DNA of 64,000 bases from Micromonospora mirobrigensis (GTDB lineage Bacteria; Actinomycetota; Actinomycetes; Mycobacteriales; Micromonosporaceae), in assembly GCF_900091555.1 (NCBI RefSeq), contig NZ_FMCX01000001.1:372001-436000 (forward strand), in the 5' to 3' direction. The notes under the pieces are model-generated. The model did not search any database. It saw only the letters and a program-made list of their open reading frames with translations, and was not told the origin of the DNA. Within the stretch, counting starts at the first letter, position 1. Each line of letters starts with the position of its first letter. Shown one piece after another: positions 16,681-25,120 of this stretch. The position numbers were made by a program, and so were the translations under genes.

Positions 16681-17456
16681 CCACCACCACCGAACCCAGG
16701 GTCGTGACCCCGAGCCCGGTGACGGCGCCGTCCCTGGCCCGGCTGACCGGGGTGGAGCTGCGCAAGCTCGTCGACACCCGGGCGGGCCGCTGGCTGCTGA
16801 TCACCATCGGCCTGATCGCGGTGGCCCTCGCCGTGGTGCAGCTGTTCGTGCTGGACGACGTCCAGCAGACCTTCCAGAACTTCTTCGACCCCTCGCTGCT
16901 GCCGATCTCGCTGCTGCTGCCGGTGCTCGGCATCCTGTCGATCACCGCGGAGTGGTCGCAGCGCACCGCGCTGACCACCTTCACGCTCACCCCCCGGCGG
17001 GAACGGGTGATCCTGGCCAAGCTCGGCGCGGTGCTGCTGGCCGCGCTGGCCTCCGTGCTGGTCAGCCTGGCGGTGGCCGCCGTCTTCACGCTCCTCGCCC
17101 GCGCCACCGGCGGGGCCGGCGGTTGGGACCTCGAGTGGGCGAGCGTGCCGCACGCGGCGGTGTTCCAGATCGCCAGCGTGCTGATGGGGGCCGGGTTCGG
17201 CCTGCTGTTGCTCAACACGCCGCTGGCGATCGTGACCTACCTGCTGCTGCCGACGGTGTGGACCATCCTGTCCGGTCTGATCAGGGCACTGCGCGAGCCG
17301 GCGCGCTGGCTGGACACCTCGTCCACCATGCAACCGCTGGTGACCAGCGAGGTGACCGCCCTGCAGTGGGGTCGGCTGGCGGTGTCACTGCTGGTGTGGG
17401 TGGCCGTGCCGCTCGCCGCCGGCCTGTGGCGCGCGCTGCGGCGCGAGGTCTCCTGA
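16677..17456 (+). CDS. ABC-2-type transporter permease
   Basis: 259 residues from the ATG at 16677, which overlaps the ATPase stop (ATGA). The N-terminus is hydrophilic (TTTTEPRVVTPSPV), then LTGVELRKLVDTRAGRW, the standard lead into the first membrane helix of ABC-2 permeases. Six hydrophobic segments follow. The ITAEWSQRTALTTFTLTPRR loop is typical of permeases paired with DrrA-like ATPases. The gene ends the operon, followed by a hairpin at 17465-17500. Confidence 0.9.
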   Translation: MTTTTEPRVVTPSPVTAPSLARLTGVELRKLVDTRAGRWLLITIGLIAVALAVVQLFVLDDVQQTFQNFFDPSLLPISLLLPVLGILSITAEWSQRTALTTFTLTPRRERVILAKLGAVLLAALASVLVSLAVAAVFTLLARATGGAGGWDLEWASVPHAAVFQIASVLMGAGFGLLLLNTPLAIVTYLLLPTVWTILSGLIRALREPARWLDTSSTMQPLVTSEVTALQWGRLAVSLLVWVAVPLAAGLWRALRREVS

Positions 17457-17464
17457 GCCGTGCG

Positions 17465-17500
17465 CCGGGCAGCCGGGCACGCGGTGACCCGGCTGCCCGG
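17465..17500 (+). terminator. Hairpin after the ABC transporter operon
   Basis: Perfect 13-bp arms (17465-17477 and 17488-17500) with a 10-nt loop begin 8 nt after the permease stop. Confidence 0.75.
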
Positions 17501-17670
17501 CCACCGGCACCGGCTCGGCGCTGACCACCCCCGCCGGGCTGCGCGCCGGTGCCGGCGACTGGTGCAGGGTTCGCCGTGGCCGTCGTCGTCGTGGCTTCGG
17601 CTTCCCGGCGAGGAATCCCCCGGCGGGCGGTAGCGTCAGGAGCCAGGACCGAACGCCCGGGAGCATGCCG

Positions 17671-18234
17671 ATGACCGAACAGCAGCCGTACCAGGTGCTC
17701 ACCCAGCACCCCGGATTCGAGCTGCGCCGCTACCCGGCGCACCTGGTGGCCGAGGTCCGGGTGCAGGGCGCGTTCGAGCAGGCCGGCAACGAGGCGTTCC
17801 GGCCGCTCGCCGGCTACATCGGGGGCGCCAACCGGTCCCGCCGGTCGATCGCGATGACCGCCCCGGTGGTCCAGGAGCCCGGCGGCTCCGAGAAGATCGC
17901 GATGACCGCCCCGGTGGTGCAGGAGGAGGGCGACCAACCCGACTGCTGGCTGGTGCGGTTCGTGCTGCCGGCCGAGCTGACCGCCGCGACCGCACCCGAG
18001 CCGGAGGACCCGCGGATCACCGTCCGCGAGGTGCCCGAGCTGCTCGCCGCGGCGGCCCGGTTCTCCGGCCGCTGGTCGGCCCGGCGGTTCGACGAGCAGG
18101 CCCGGGCGTTGGGGCGGGCGGTCACCGCCGCCGGCCTGAGCCCCACCGGCGCGGTGCGCTACGCCCGCTTCGACCCGCCGTGGAAGCCGTGGTTCCTGCG
18201 CCGCAACGAGGTGGTGCTGCCGGTCGCCCAGTGA
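17671..18234 (+). CDS. SOUL family heme-binding protein
   Basis: 187 residues. Family blocks: FELRRYPAHLVAEVRV at the start, AFRPLAGYIGGANRSRRSIAMTAPVVQ, a second KIAMTAPVVQEEG, and the C-terminal YARFDPPWKPWFLRRNEVVLPV. The double IAMTAPV is normal in this family. SOUL proteins are reported to bind heme or tetrapyrroles; the role in actinobacteria is unclear. The start at 17671 is preferred because GGGAG (17659-17663) lies 7 nt upstream; the ATG at 17665 would be only 1 nt from it. No signal peptide. Confidence 0.88.
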   Translation: MTEQQPYQVLTQHPGFELRRYPAHLVAEVRVQGAFEQAGNEAFRPLAGYIGGANRSRRSIAMTAPVVQEPGGSEKIAMTAPVVQEEGDQPDCWLVRFVLPAELTAATAPEPEDPRITVREVPELLAAAARFSGRWSARRFDEQARALGRAVTAAGLSPTGAVRYARFDPPWKPWFLRRNEVVLPVAQ

Positions 18235-18358
18235 CGGGTCGACCGGGCAACCCGATCGGGTGAACGACCCGACCGATTCCCTGGAACGAAAGGGACAATC
18301 GACGCGAAACTTCTTGAATGGTGGGGACCACGTCGTCCCCCGTCCGAGGAACCCGCTG

Positions 18359-18841
18359 ATGAACCCGAACCGCAACCGCACCCTGTACCTGGCCGCCGCG
18401 ACCGTCGGCCTGTGCCTGTCCCTGACCAACCCGCCGGCCGCCGTCGCCGCCCCCGAGGAGGCCGGCCAGAACGCCGTACCGGCGCTCACCGAACTGGTGG
18501 AGAGCAGCCAGCCGGTCGACCCGGACCAGGTGGACCCGATGCGCCCCGACGGGGCGACCCGGGGCCCCGGCCGCGGCACGGCCGAACCGGACGAGATCGG
18601 CCAGGGCACCAGCCCCGGCGAGGCGTACGGCCAGGGCACCGGCCCGGGTGCCGCGTACGGCCAGGGCACCGGTCCCGGCGGCGCCTACGGCCAGTGGGGC
18701 GGGCATGGCCGGCCGCAGTTGCCGCGTACCGGCCCGTCGATCACGTCGCTGCACCTGCTCACCGGCACCGGCGGGGCCGCCCTGGCGTTCGGCGCGGCGC
18801 TGGTGGTGGTCGCCGGCTACCGCCGCCGGTCGGCGTGGTGA
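18359..18841 (+). CDS. Small LPXTG-anchored cell-surface protein with Gly/Tyr repeats
   Basis: 160 residues from the ATG at 18359, which follows GAGGA and begins a signal peptide ending AVAA. The middle is acidic and low complexity with three AYGQGTGPG-like repeats. The C-terminus is a textbook sorting signal: LPRTG, a hydrophobic stretch (LLTGTGGAALAFGAALVVVAGY), then RRRSAW. A sortase would link the Thr to peptidoglycan. No catalytic domain is visible, so it may be a spacer or coat protein. No sortase gene is in the window. Confidence 0.75.
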   Translation: MNPNRNRTLYLAAATVGLCLSLTNPPAAVAAPEEAGQNAVPALTELVESSQPVDPDQVDPMRPDGATRGPGRGTAEPDEIGQGTSPGEAYGQGTGPGAAYGQGTGPGGAYGQWGGHGRPQLPRTGPSITSLHLLTGTGGAALAFGAALVVVAGYRRRSAW

Positions 18842-18857
18842 GCCACATCCACCAGGG

Positions 18858-19955
18858 TCACCCGAGGGCGTCGGTCGACGGTGGCGGGCCGGTGGGTCCC
18901 GCCGGCGCAGCAGCCCCGGCGGGCGGGCGGTAGCCGAGGGCGTTCGGCCAGGCCAGCAGCAGCGCGAGGACCAGTCCGGTGAGCAGCCCGACGACGGAGA
19001 AGAGCACGTCACCGGTGCCGTCCGGGCCGCTGACCACCACGTTGCCGGCCAGCGCGGTGGCCAGCGCCCCCAGCCTCAGTCCGCTGACCGCGGCACCGGC
19101 CAGCCCGGCCACCGCGGGCAGGCCGAGCAGCACGCCGCCGGCGGCCAGCAGGTGCCATCGCCAGTGCGGCCGACCGCCCGGCCAGTCCCAGGCCAGCAGC
19201 GGCACGACCGCCAGGGCCAGAAAAGCGAGGACCAGGGCGATCAGCGGCCGGTCCGGCGCCTCACCCTGTCCGAACTGGACCTCTCCCGGATCGTAGACCC
19301 GGGTGCGGGCCAGCCAGAGCAGGACCAGCGCGACCACGCCCGCACCGGCCGCGATCCCGGTGCGGGCCCGACCGGCGGCGGGGGCGGCGGCGAGCGCGCA
19401 GCCCAGGGTCACGGCCAGGGCCAGCACCCCGGTGCCGTACGCCGCCGGGTCCAGCGCCTGCTCCCGGCCGGTCGGCGCGGTCAGCCAGGCCACGGTGGCC
19501 AGCAGGACCGCCGCCACGCAGGCGGCGCCGGTCAGGGTCCGCCGCTCCCGCCAGCCGCCGACCGCGCCGGGCCGCCCCCACCTCCGCCCACCCAGGAGTA
19601 CGACCAGCGCGGTCCCCGCCCACGCCGCGCCCACCAGCAGCACGGTCGCCGGAACGCCCTGCGGGTCGACCCGGTCGACGACGATGTCGGCGGCCACCCA
19701 TACCCCGCCCAGCAGCACGGCGGCCCGGCTCCACCGATGGTCCCCGCCGGCGGCCAGCACCAGCGCCAGGGCGGCCAGGAAGATCGTGCTGAACCGCAGC
19801 TCCCGGGCCCAGTAGGGGTGGCCGCCGAGCAGCCGCTCCGACCACGGGCCGAGCGGTTCGGTCAGCGGTTGCAGCTCGGTCACGCCGACCGCCCACCAGA
19901 CGGCGGCGAGTCCGGCGAGGGCCAGGCCGGTGGCGTACCGCGGGTGAGCGCGCAT
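18858..19955 (-). CDS. Polytopic membrane protein, unknown function
   Basis: 365 residues with about ten hydrophobic helices and short Arg-containing loops. The first segment, GLALAGLAAVWWAVGVTELQPLTEPLG, is followed by helices rich in Ala, Leu and Val. One longer hydrophilic loop (ARTRVYDPGEVQFGQGEAPDR) lies near residue 230. No conserved catalytic motif is seen. The C-terminal tail is Pro/Ala/Gly-rich. It stands alone, convergent with the LPXTG gene. The ATG at 19955 is chosen; a GTG two codons earlier is possible. Confidence 0.6.
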   Translation of the reverse strand: MRAHPRYATGLALAGLAAVWWAVGVTELQPLTEPLGPWSERLLGGHPYWARELRFSTIFLAALALVLAAGGDHRWSRAAVLLGGVWVAADIVVDRVDPQGVPATVLLVGAAWAGTALVVLLGGRRWGRPGAVGGWRERRTLTGAACVAAVLLATVAWLTAPTGREQALDPAAYGTGVLALAVTLGCALAAAPAAGRARTGIAAGAGVVALVLLWLARTRVYDPGEVQFGQGEAPDRPLIALVLAFLALAVVPLLAWDWPGGRPHWRWHLLAAGGVLLGLPAVAGLAGAAVSGLRLGALATALAGNVVVSGPDGTGDVLFSVVGLLTGLVLALLLAWPNALGYRPPAGAAAPAGPTGPPPSTDALG

Positions 19956-20037
19956 GCCCACGACGGTAGCCGGTCGGGGCCGGCGCGACCGGCCGGCGAA
20001 CCGGCGTGGGCCGCGCGCAAGGCGGCGGAAGGCTGCC

Positions 20038-20043
20038 TAGGCT
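20038..20043 (+). promoter_or_regulatory. Probable -10 element (TAGGCT) of a leaderless promoter
   Basis: TAGGCT is followed by seven bases and the ATG at 20051. This spacing selects 20051 as the start rather than the in-frame start 15 codons upstream. Confidence 0.55.
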
Positions 20044-20050
20044 GGGCGGC

Positions 20051-20590
20051 ATGGACAGGTACGTCGCCCTGCTGCGCGGGATCAACGTCGGCGCCAGCAC
20101 CCGGATCGCCATGGCCGACCTGCGCCGGGTGGTCACCGACCTCGGACACGAGGACGTGAGGACCCACCTCCAGTCCGGCAACGTGATCCTCGCCAGCCCG
20201 ACCCGCGACCCGGCGAAGCTGGCCCGGGGCATCGAGAAGGCGATCGCCGACCAGCTCGGACTGACCGTGCCGGTGCTGATCCGTACCGCCGCGGAGCTGA
20301 CGGCCGTGGTCGAGGTCAACCCGTACCCGGACCAGGACGACCCGACCCGGCTGTTGGTGGCGTTCCTCGCGGAGCAGCCGGCGAAGGCGAAGGCGGCGGC
20401 GCTGGCCGTGCCCGGCACCGAGAACGTGGAGTTCACCATCGCCGGCCGGGAGGTCTACCAGCACTTCCCCGACGGCGGGTACGGCCGGTCGAAGTTCACC
20501 AACGCCCACCTGGAGAAGCAGCTGGGCGTGGTGGGCACCACCCGCAACTGGAAGAGCGTACGGACGCTGGCGGAGCTGGCCGCCGGCTGA
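20051..20590 (+). CDS. DUF1697 family protein
   Basis: 179 residues with the family opening YVALLRGINVGAS, then MADLRRVVTDLGHEDVRTHLQSGNVI, VPVLIRTAAEL, NPYPDQDDPTRLLVAFL and the C-terminal SKFTNAHLEKQLGVVGTTRNWKSVRTL. These blocks are diagnostic for DUF1697 (PF08002), whose biochemical role is unknown. It is a single gene between two leftward genes, followed by a hairpin. The start is supported by the leaderless-type promoter. Confidence 0.9.
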   Translation: MDRYVALLRGINVGASTRIAMADLRRVVTDLGHEDVRTHLQSGNVILASPTRDPAKLARGIEKAIADQLGLTVPVLIRTAAELTAVVEVNPYPDQDDPTRLLVAFLAEQPAKAKAAALAVPGTENVEFTIAGREVYQHFPDGGYGRSKFTNAHLEKQLGVVGTTRNWKSVRTLAELAAG

Positions 20591-20597
20591 GCGCGCG

Positions 20598-20622
20598 CGG
20601 GGCCGGCCCGGCCGGCCCCGCT
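20598..20622. terminator. Hairpin between convergent genes
   Basis: Perfect 10-bp arms 20598-20607 and 20613-20622, loop 5 nt, between the DUF1697 stop and the metallo-hydrolase stop. Confidence 0.65.
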
Positions 20623-20632
20623 CCCGGGCCAC

Positions 20633-21613
20633 TCAGAAGTGGTACGCGGTGTGGTACTCCGGCAGCAGCACCCGGCTGCGCGGCGAAACCCGCCGCACCT
20701 CCTCGATCAGTGCGTCCAGGCGCCTGCGGTCGTTCGGTTCCACCCGCGGCGGGTTGGTCAACGAGGTCTCGAAGTTGTCCCAGTGCACCGGCACCACGAC
20801 CTTCGGATGGTCCAGCGCCGCCATCAGCCGCGGCACGTAGTCGGCGGTCGAGGTGGTGGCCGCCGTGGCGACCATCGCCACGTCCGGGGCCAGCCCGGTC
20901 AGGTTGCGCTCGTTGAGGTCGCTCGCCCCCATGAAGAACACCGACGGGCCGCCGTCCACCCGGAGCTGGAAGGCCAGGGTGTCCCCCTCGGGCAGGTCGG
21001 AGATCTTCTCCGGCCTCGGCGGCGGGGTGACCCGTACGCCGGGGAAGGCCATCGACCAGGAGCTGTTGCGGCTGTGCAGCGTGTCCACCACCTCGACGGT
21101 GTAGTCACCGAAGTCGAGCACCTCCCCGCCCCTGACCGGGGCGAGCTTCCCGACCGGCAGCCCGTAGGACAACCCCAGGTGGTAGGCGGTCAGGGTGCCG
21201 AAGACCCGGGCACCGGTGCGCCCGGCGATGTACGGCACGTCGTTGAAGTGATCCCAGTGGGTGTGCGTGACGAAGATGTTCTCGGCCCGGTCGACCAGCG
21301 GGTCGATCACGTCGGTGGCCACCCTCAACGGCGCGTCCTGGTGGAACGCACCCGTGAACAGCCCGGTGTCGTAGCGGCTCAGGTACGGGTCGATCAGGAC
21401 GGTCCGGTCGCCGATGTCGATGCGCCAGCCGGACGTACCCCACCAGCGGAAGCTGACCGCGCCGGAGCGGCGAGGGGTGGCGCCGGCCGGCGGCGCGGCC
21501 TGCGCCGGTGTGGACGCGGCGGTGGCGCCGAGGCCGGCGGTCGAGACGGCGGCGGCGCCGAGCGCGGCGTCGCGCAGGAGACGGCGACGGCCGTACGGCC
21601 GGTTTTCGAGCAT
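20633..21613 (-). CDS. Tat-exported MBL-fold metallo-hydrolase
   Basis: 326 residues from the ATG at 21613, which follows a strong GGGGGAGGA. The N-terminus has a twin-arginine type signal (GRRRLLRDAALGAAAVSTAGLG, cleavage near AQA). The mature domain is UlaG/RomA-like: FRWWGTSGWRIDIGDRTVLIDPYLS, the zinc motif THTHWDH, DTLHSRNSSWSM, FFMGASDLNE and VPVHWDNF with late zinc His residues. It probably hydrolyses a phosphodiester or lactone outside the membrane; the substrate is unknown. Tat export suggests it folds and gains metal before secretion. Confidence 0.88.
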   Translation of the reverse strand: MLENRPYGRRRLLRDAALGAAAVSTAGLGATAASTPAQAAPPAGATPRRSGAVSFRWWGTSGWRIDIGDRTVLIDPYLSRYDTGLFTGAFHQDAPLRVATDVIDPLVDRAENIFVTHTHWDHFNDVPYIAGRTGARVFGTLTAYHLGLSYGLPVGKLAPVRGGEVLDFGDYTVEVVDTLHSRNSSWSMAFPGVRVTPPPRPEKISDLPEGDTLAFQLRVDGGPSVFFMGASDLNERNLTGLAPDVAMVATAATTSTADYVPRLMAALDHPKVVVPVHWDNFETSLTNPPRVEPNDRRRLDALIEEVRRVSPRSRVLLPEYHTAYHF

Positions 21614-21767
21614 GGTGGGTCCTCCCCCGGTTGGTTGGGTGATCGGTGCGTCCACCCCACCACCGGCCCGCCGACCATGTCCAAGATCGATCAGTGGCAC
21701 GGTCGATATCGGACCGGATATCACCGCAGGTCACGCAGGGTGCCCCGCCCGCCGGACCGGCGCTGAT

Positions 21768-22646
21768 TCAGCGCAGTGACTCCACCGCGACCCGGGCCGC
21801 CGTCCCCATCGCCAGGTCCACGTCGATGCGCCGCACGCTCAGCCGCTCGGTGCGGGCGTGCACCAGGATCGCGTACCGGCGACCGTCCGGGTACTCGGCG
21901 ACGCCGGCCTCCAGGTGCAGGCCGGGCAGATTGCCGGTCTTGCCGGCGACCCGGACGCCGGGCGGGAAGGCGGCGGCGAGCCGGGTCCAGAACAGCTGAC
22001 GGCCCATCAGCTCGCGGACCATCGCGCAGGCAGCCGGCGGCCCGGCCTCGTCGCGCCAGATCAGCCCGAGCAGTCGGGTGATCTCCCGGGCGGTGCTGGA
22101 CGTGGCGCACTCCGGGTCGAACACCCGCATGGCACGCACCCGGTCGGCGTCGAGGGTGGGGAAGATCCGGGCGAACTCGGCCTCGTCACGGGCGCCCACG
22201 TCGGCGAGCATCACCTCGACCAGTTGCCGGGGGCCACCCACGATCCGGGTCCGGGGCAGCCCCAGCTCCGCGGCGAGCATCGCCGGCACGTCCGACCCGA
22301 CCCGGCGCAGCAGCAGGTCGGCGGCGGTGTTGTCACTGACCGACATGGTGAAGTACGCGAGGTCACGCAGGGAGATCTCGACGTCGTCGGCGCAACCGGC
22401 CACACCCCAACCGCCGAGCCGGTCCACGGCCCGCACCAGCACCCGTTCGGTCGGGTCGAGCTGCCCGGCGACGGCCTGCCGGGCGAACTCCAGCACCAGC
22501 AGGATCTTGAACACGGACGCGATGACGATCTGCTGGTCGGCCCGGACGGCGACCTCCCGCGCCGGCGCGTCGACGTCCACCACGTGCAGGGCCCCGCTGA
22601 TCCCCGCCCGCCCGTAGATCTCCTCGACCCGCTCCCCGACGTCCAT
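21768..22646 (-). CDS. Class A beta-lactamase-like serine hydrolase without signal peptide
   Basis: 292 residues. SVFK at 44-47 and SDN at 104-106 match the class A SxxK and SDN motifs, and a late VAGKTGN gives the KTG motif. The ExxLN omega-loop motif with the deacylating Glu is not recognisable, although the following TSS-TAREITRLL helix start is in place. There is no signal peptide, so a role as a periplasmic or secreted antibiotic hydrolase is doubtful. It fits the Beta-lactamase2-type (PF13354) group. It is divergent from a LysR gene 38 nt away, an arrangement reminiscent of AmpR/ampC. Confidence 0.75.
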   Translation of the reverse strand: MDVGERVEEIYGRAGISGALHVVDVDAPAREVAVRADQQIVIASVFKILLVLEFARQAVAGQLDPTERVLVRAVDRLGGWGVAGCADDVEISLRDLAYFTMSVSDNTAADLLLRRVGSDVPAMLAAELGLPRTRIVGGPRQLVEVMLADVGARDEAEFARIFPTLDADRVRAMRVFDPECATSSTAREITRLLGLIWRDEAGPPAACAMVRELMGRQLFWTRLAAAFPPGVRVAGKTGNLPGLHLEAGVAEYPDGRRYAILVHARTERLSVRRIDVDLAMGTAARVAVESLR

Positions 22647-22672
22647 GGCCTCACGCTAATCCCGGCCCGCCG

Positions 22673-22678
22673 TAGGGT
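22673..22678 (+). promoter_or_regulatory. Probable -10 element (TAGGGT) of a leaderless promoter for the LysR gene
   Basis: TAGGGT is followed by six bases and the GTG at 22685. The whole divergent gap is only 38 nt, so both transcripts must start within or very near the coding sequences. Confidence 0.5.
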
Positions 22679-22684
22679 CGGGGG

Positions 22685-23659
22685 GTGGATCTGCTGCGGC
22701 ACCTGGGGCACTTCGTGGCGGTGGCCCGGGAGCTGCACTTCGGGCGGGCCGCCGAATGCCTGGGCATGGCGCAGCCTCCGCTGAGCCAGTCGATCCAACG
22801 ACTGGAGCGGGAACTGGGAGTCGAGCTGTTCGACAGGTCCCGCCGGCAGGTGCGGCTGACCACCGCGGGACAGCTCCTGCTCGGCGAGGCCGACGAGCTG
22901 CTCGCCGCCGAACGCCGGCTGCGCAACCTGATCCGGCAGGTACGCGACGGTCGGCTGGGGGTGCTCCGGGCGGGCGTACCGCCGGAGACCCCGGCGGTGA
23001 CCCTACGGACGCTGCTGGATCGGCTCACCGCGCGGGCCCCCGGCCTCGACGTGGACCTGCACGAGCTGACCAGCGCCGAGCAGGTGCGGATGCTCGGCGA
23101 GGGACGGCTCGACGTGGGGCTGCTGCACCATCCGGTGGACGGCACGGGCTTGCGCCTCGGCCCGGCGGTGGAGGTGCCGCTGGGCGTACTGCTGCCTCGG
23201 GTGTCACCACTGGCCCGCGAACGCGAGGTGAGCCTGGCCGGACTGGCCGGGCTGGACCTGGTCACCGCGCCCCGGGCGACCGCGCCGGGCTGGCACGACC
23301 ATCTGCTGCGGGTGTGCGGGGAACACGGCTTCACCCCCGGACGGGTCCGGCCGGCGCGCAACCCCGAGTTCCTGTTCGGGCTGCTGCTGGCCGGCGGCGG
23401 GGTGGCCGTCGAGCCGGAGACCCTCGCCCGGCGGGAGCCCCGGCTGACCTGGCGACCGCTGGCCGGCGTACGGCTGGTGAAGCGAACCTCGGCGGCCTGG
23501 CCGGACCGGTCGGCGCATCCGGCGGCGCCGATGTTCGCGCAGCTCGCGGCGGAGGTCCTGGCCGTCACCGAGGCGCCCGGGCCGGCGCCGCTGGCGTCCG
23601 CCGCGCGGCCGTGGCCGGTGCTCTTCGAGGCCGGGCAGGGCGAAGAGTTGCCCCGGTGA
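22685..23659 (+). CDS. LysR-type transcriptional regulator
   Basis: 324 residues. The N-terminal winged HTH is complete: LGHFVAVARELHFGRAAECLGMAQPPLSQSIQRLERELG, continuing into ELFDRSRRQVRLTTAG. The effector domain follows from about residue 90 (RLGVLRAGVPPETP, LGEGRLDVGLLHHP, VEVPLGVLLPRVSPLARE). LysR proteins usually control the divergent neighbour, here the beta-lactamase-like gene, and repress themselves. The GTG start gives a normal LysR N-terminus. Confidence 0.92.
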   Translation: MDLLRHLGHFVAVARELHFGRAAECLGMAQPPLSQSIQRLERELGVELFDRSRRQVRLTTAGQLLLGEADELLAAERRLRNLIRQVRDGRLGVLRAGVPPETPAVTLRTLLDRLTARAPGLDVDLHELTSAEQVRMLGEGRLDVGLLHHPVDGTGLRLGPAVEVPLGVLLPRVSPLAREREVSLAGLAGLDLVTAPRATAPGWHDHLLRVCGEHGFTPGRVRPARNPEFLFGLLLAGGGVAVEPETLARREPRLTWRPLAGVRLVKRTSAAWPDRSAHPAAPMFAQLAAEVLAVTEAPGPAPLASAARPWPVLFEAGQGEELPR

Positions 23660-23685
23660 TCTCCCGGAGTTCACCCCGACCCGAC

Positions 23686-23691
23686 TAACAT
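23686..23691 (+). promoter_or_regulatory. Probable -10 element (TAACAT)
   Basis: TAACAT lies 8 nt before the ATG at 23700 of the secreted nuclease gene. No ribosome binding site is visible, which fits a leaderless or near-leaderless transcript. Confidence 0.4.
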
Positions 23692-23699
23692 CGCCATCC

Positions 23700-24875
23700 A
23701 TGAATATGAAGAGCGTCACCCGCTCGCGACCCGGGCGGCTGATCACGGCGTTCGTGCTGGCCGTCACCGTCACCACCCCCGTCGCGGTGGCCAGCCAGGC
23801 GTCGGCGGCGACCACGCTGACCGTGGCGCAGGCCCTCGCCGCCCAGGACGGCCGGACCGCCACGGTCACCGGCTACGTCATCGGCCAGCCGACCGCCTCG
23901 ACCACGGTGATCACGAGCAACTACACCGCCGACACCGCGATCGCCATCGCCGACACCGCGGCCGAGACCAGCACCACCCGGATGCTCTACCTCCAGGTCA
24001 CCACCGCGTACCGGGCCGACTTCGGCCTGCTCACCAACCCGACGCTGCGCGGCAGGCAGGTCACCGCCACCGGGACGCTGACCGCGTACTTCAGCCACGG
24101 CGGCCTGAAGACACCCACCGCGATGAGCCTCGGCGGCGGCACCTCACCCTCGCCCACCCCCACCGCGCCCTCGACGAGCGGCCCGTACGACTCGACGTAC
24201 TACGCCACGGCGGTCGGCAAGACCGGCACCGCCCTGCGCAGCTCACTGCACGCGATCATCCGGACCCAGACGAAGCTCAGCTACGACCAGGTCTGGGAGG
24301 CGCTCAAGGACACCGACCAGGACCCGGCCAACGCCAACAACGTCATCCTGCTCTACACCGGACGCTCACAGAGCAAGACGCTCAACGGCGGCGGCGTGGA
24401 CGACTGGAACCGCGAGCACGTCTGGGCCAAGTCGCACGGTGACTTCGGCACCACCACCGGCCCCGGCACAGACGTGCACCATCTGCGCCCCGAGGACGTC
24501 TCGGTCAACTCGCTGCGCGGCAACAAGGACTTCGACGCCGGCGGCAGCGCGGTGGCCGAGGCGCCCGGCTGCTACACCGACGCGGACTCCTTCGAACCGC
24601 GCAACGCCGTCAAGGGCGACGTGGCTCGCATGATCATGTATATGGCGGTCCGCTACGAGGGTGAGGACGGCTGGCCCGACCTGGAGATGAACGACTCCGT
24701 CACCAACGGCACCGCGCCGTACCTGGGCCGGCTTTCGGTGCTGCTGTCCTGGAACAGGCTCGACCCGCCGGACGCGTTCGAGCAGCGGCGCAACCAGCGG
24801 ATCTACGAGCGGTGGCAGGGGAACCGGAATCCGTTCGTCGATCATCCGGAGTGGGCTGCGGCCATCTGGGGGTGA
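23700..24875 (+). CDS. Secreted endonuclease I-type nuclease with N-terminal OB-fold domain
   Basis: 391 residues. Signal peptide about 1-38 (ends ASQASA). Residues 40-145 are an OB-fold DUF6359-like domain (TVAQALAAQDGRTATVTGYVIG, LRGRQVTATGTLTAYF). A Ser/Pro/Thr linker follows (TSPSPTPTAPSTSG). The C-terminal half is an endonuclease I domain (PF04231): YDQVWEALKDTDQDP, DDWNREHVWAKSHGDFG with the catalytic His, DVHHLRPEDVSVNSLRGN. It degrades DNA or RNA outside the cell, probably for phosphate or nucleotide scavenging. A perfect 25-bp inverted repeat follows the stop by 17 nt. Confidence 0.9.
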   Translation: MNMKSVTRSRPGRLITAFVLAVTVTTPVAVASQASAATTLTVAQALAAQDGRTATVTGYVIGQPTASTTVITSNYTADTAIAIADTAAETSTTRMLYLQVTTAYRADFGLLTNPTLRGRQVTATGTLTAYFSHGGLKTPTAMSLGGGTSPSPTPTAPSTSGPYDSTYYATAVGKTGTALRSSLHAIIRTQTKLSYDQVWEALKDTDQDPANANNVILLYTGRSQSKTLNGGGVDDWNREHVWAKSHGDFGTTTGPGTDVHHLRPEDVSVNSLRGNKDFDAGGSAVAEAPGCYTDADSFEPRNAVKGDVARMIMYMAVRYEGEDGWPDLEMNDSVTNGTAPYLGRLSVLLSWNRLDPPDAFEQRRNQRIYERWQGNRNPFVDHPEWAAAIWG

Positions 24876-24892
24876 TCGTGTGTTTCGGTCGG

Positions 24893-24968
24893 GGGCTCGG
24901 GGGCGAGCGTCCCCGGCTCCGGGCGGTCAGGCTTGATCCCTGCGCCGGGGACGCTCGCCCCCGAGCCC
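24893..24968. terminator. Perfect 25-bp inverted repeat downstream of the nuclease gene
   Basis: Arms 24893-24917 and 24944-24968 are exact reverse complements with a 26-nt loop. The stem is much longer than needed for a terminator and is perfect, so it could also be a mobile palindromic repeat. It lies between convergent genes. Confidence 0.7.
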
Positions 24969-25073
24969 GTCGTGTGGTCGGGCTGCCGTCCGTCGGTCGC
25001 GCATCTTCCGGGTACGCCCGCGTGGGCCGTTTCCGGGGCCCGGCGTGCGGCGAGTCTCTGACCGGGGACATGC

Positions 25074-25108
25074 CGCTGGCCGGCACCCGTCAAGGGTGCC
25101 GGCCAGCG
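25074..25108. terminator. 15-bp hairpin after the lysozyme-like gene
   Basis: Arms 25074-25088 and 25094-25108 pair perfectly around GTCAA, 12 nt past the stop of the leftward gene at 25121. Confidence 0.75.
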
Positions 25109-25120
25109 TTCGTTCACGCG

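Noticed and set aside
17840..17930. Apparent internal duplication in the SOUL gene (IAMTAPVV twice)
   Set aside because: Two such motifs are a normal feature of the SOUL family.
18600..18700. Tandem DNA repeat
   Set aside because: The repetition is the coding of AYGQGTGPG units in the LPXTG protein rather than a separate element.
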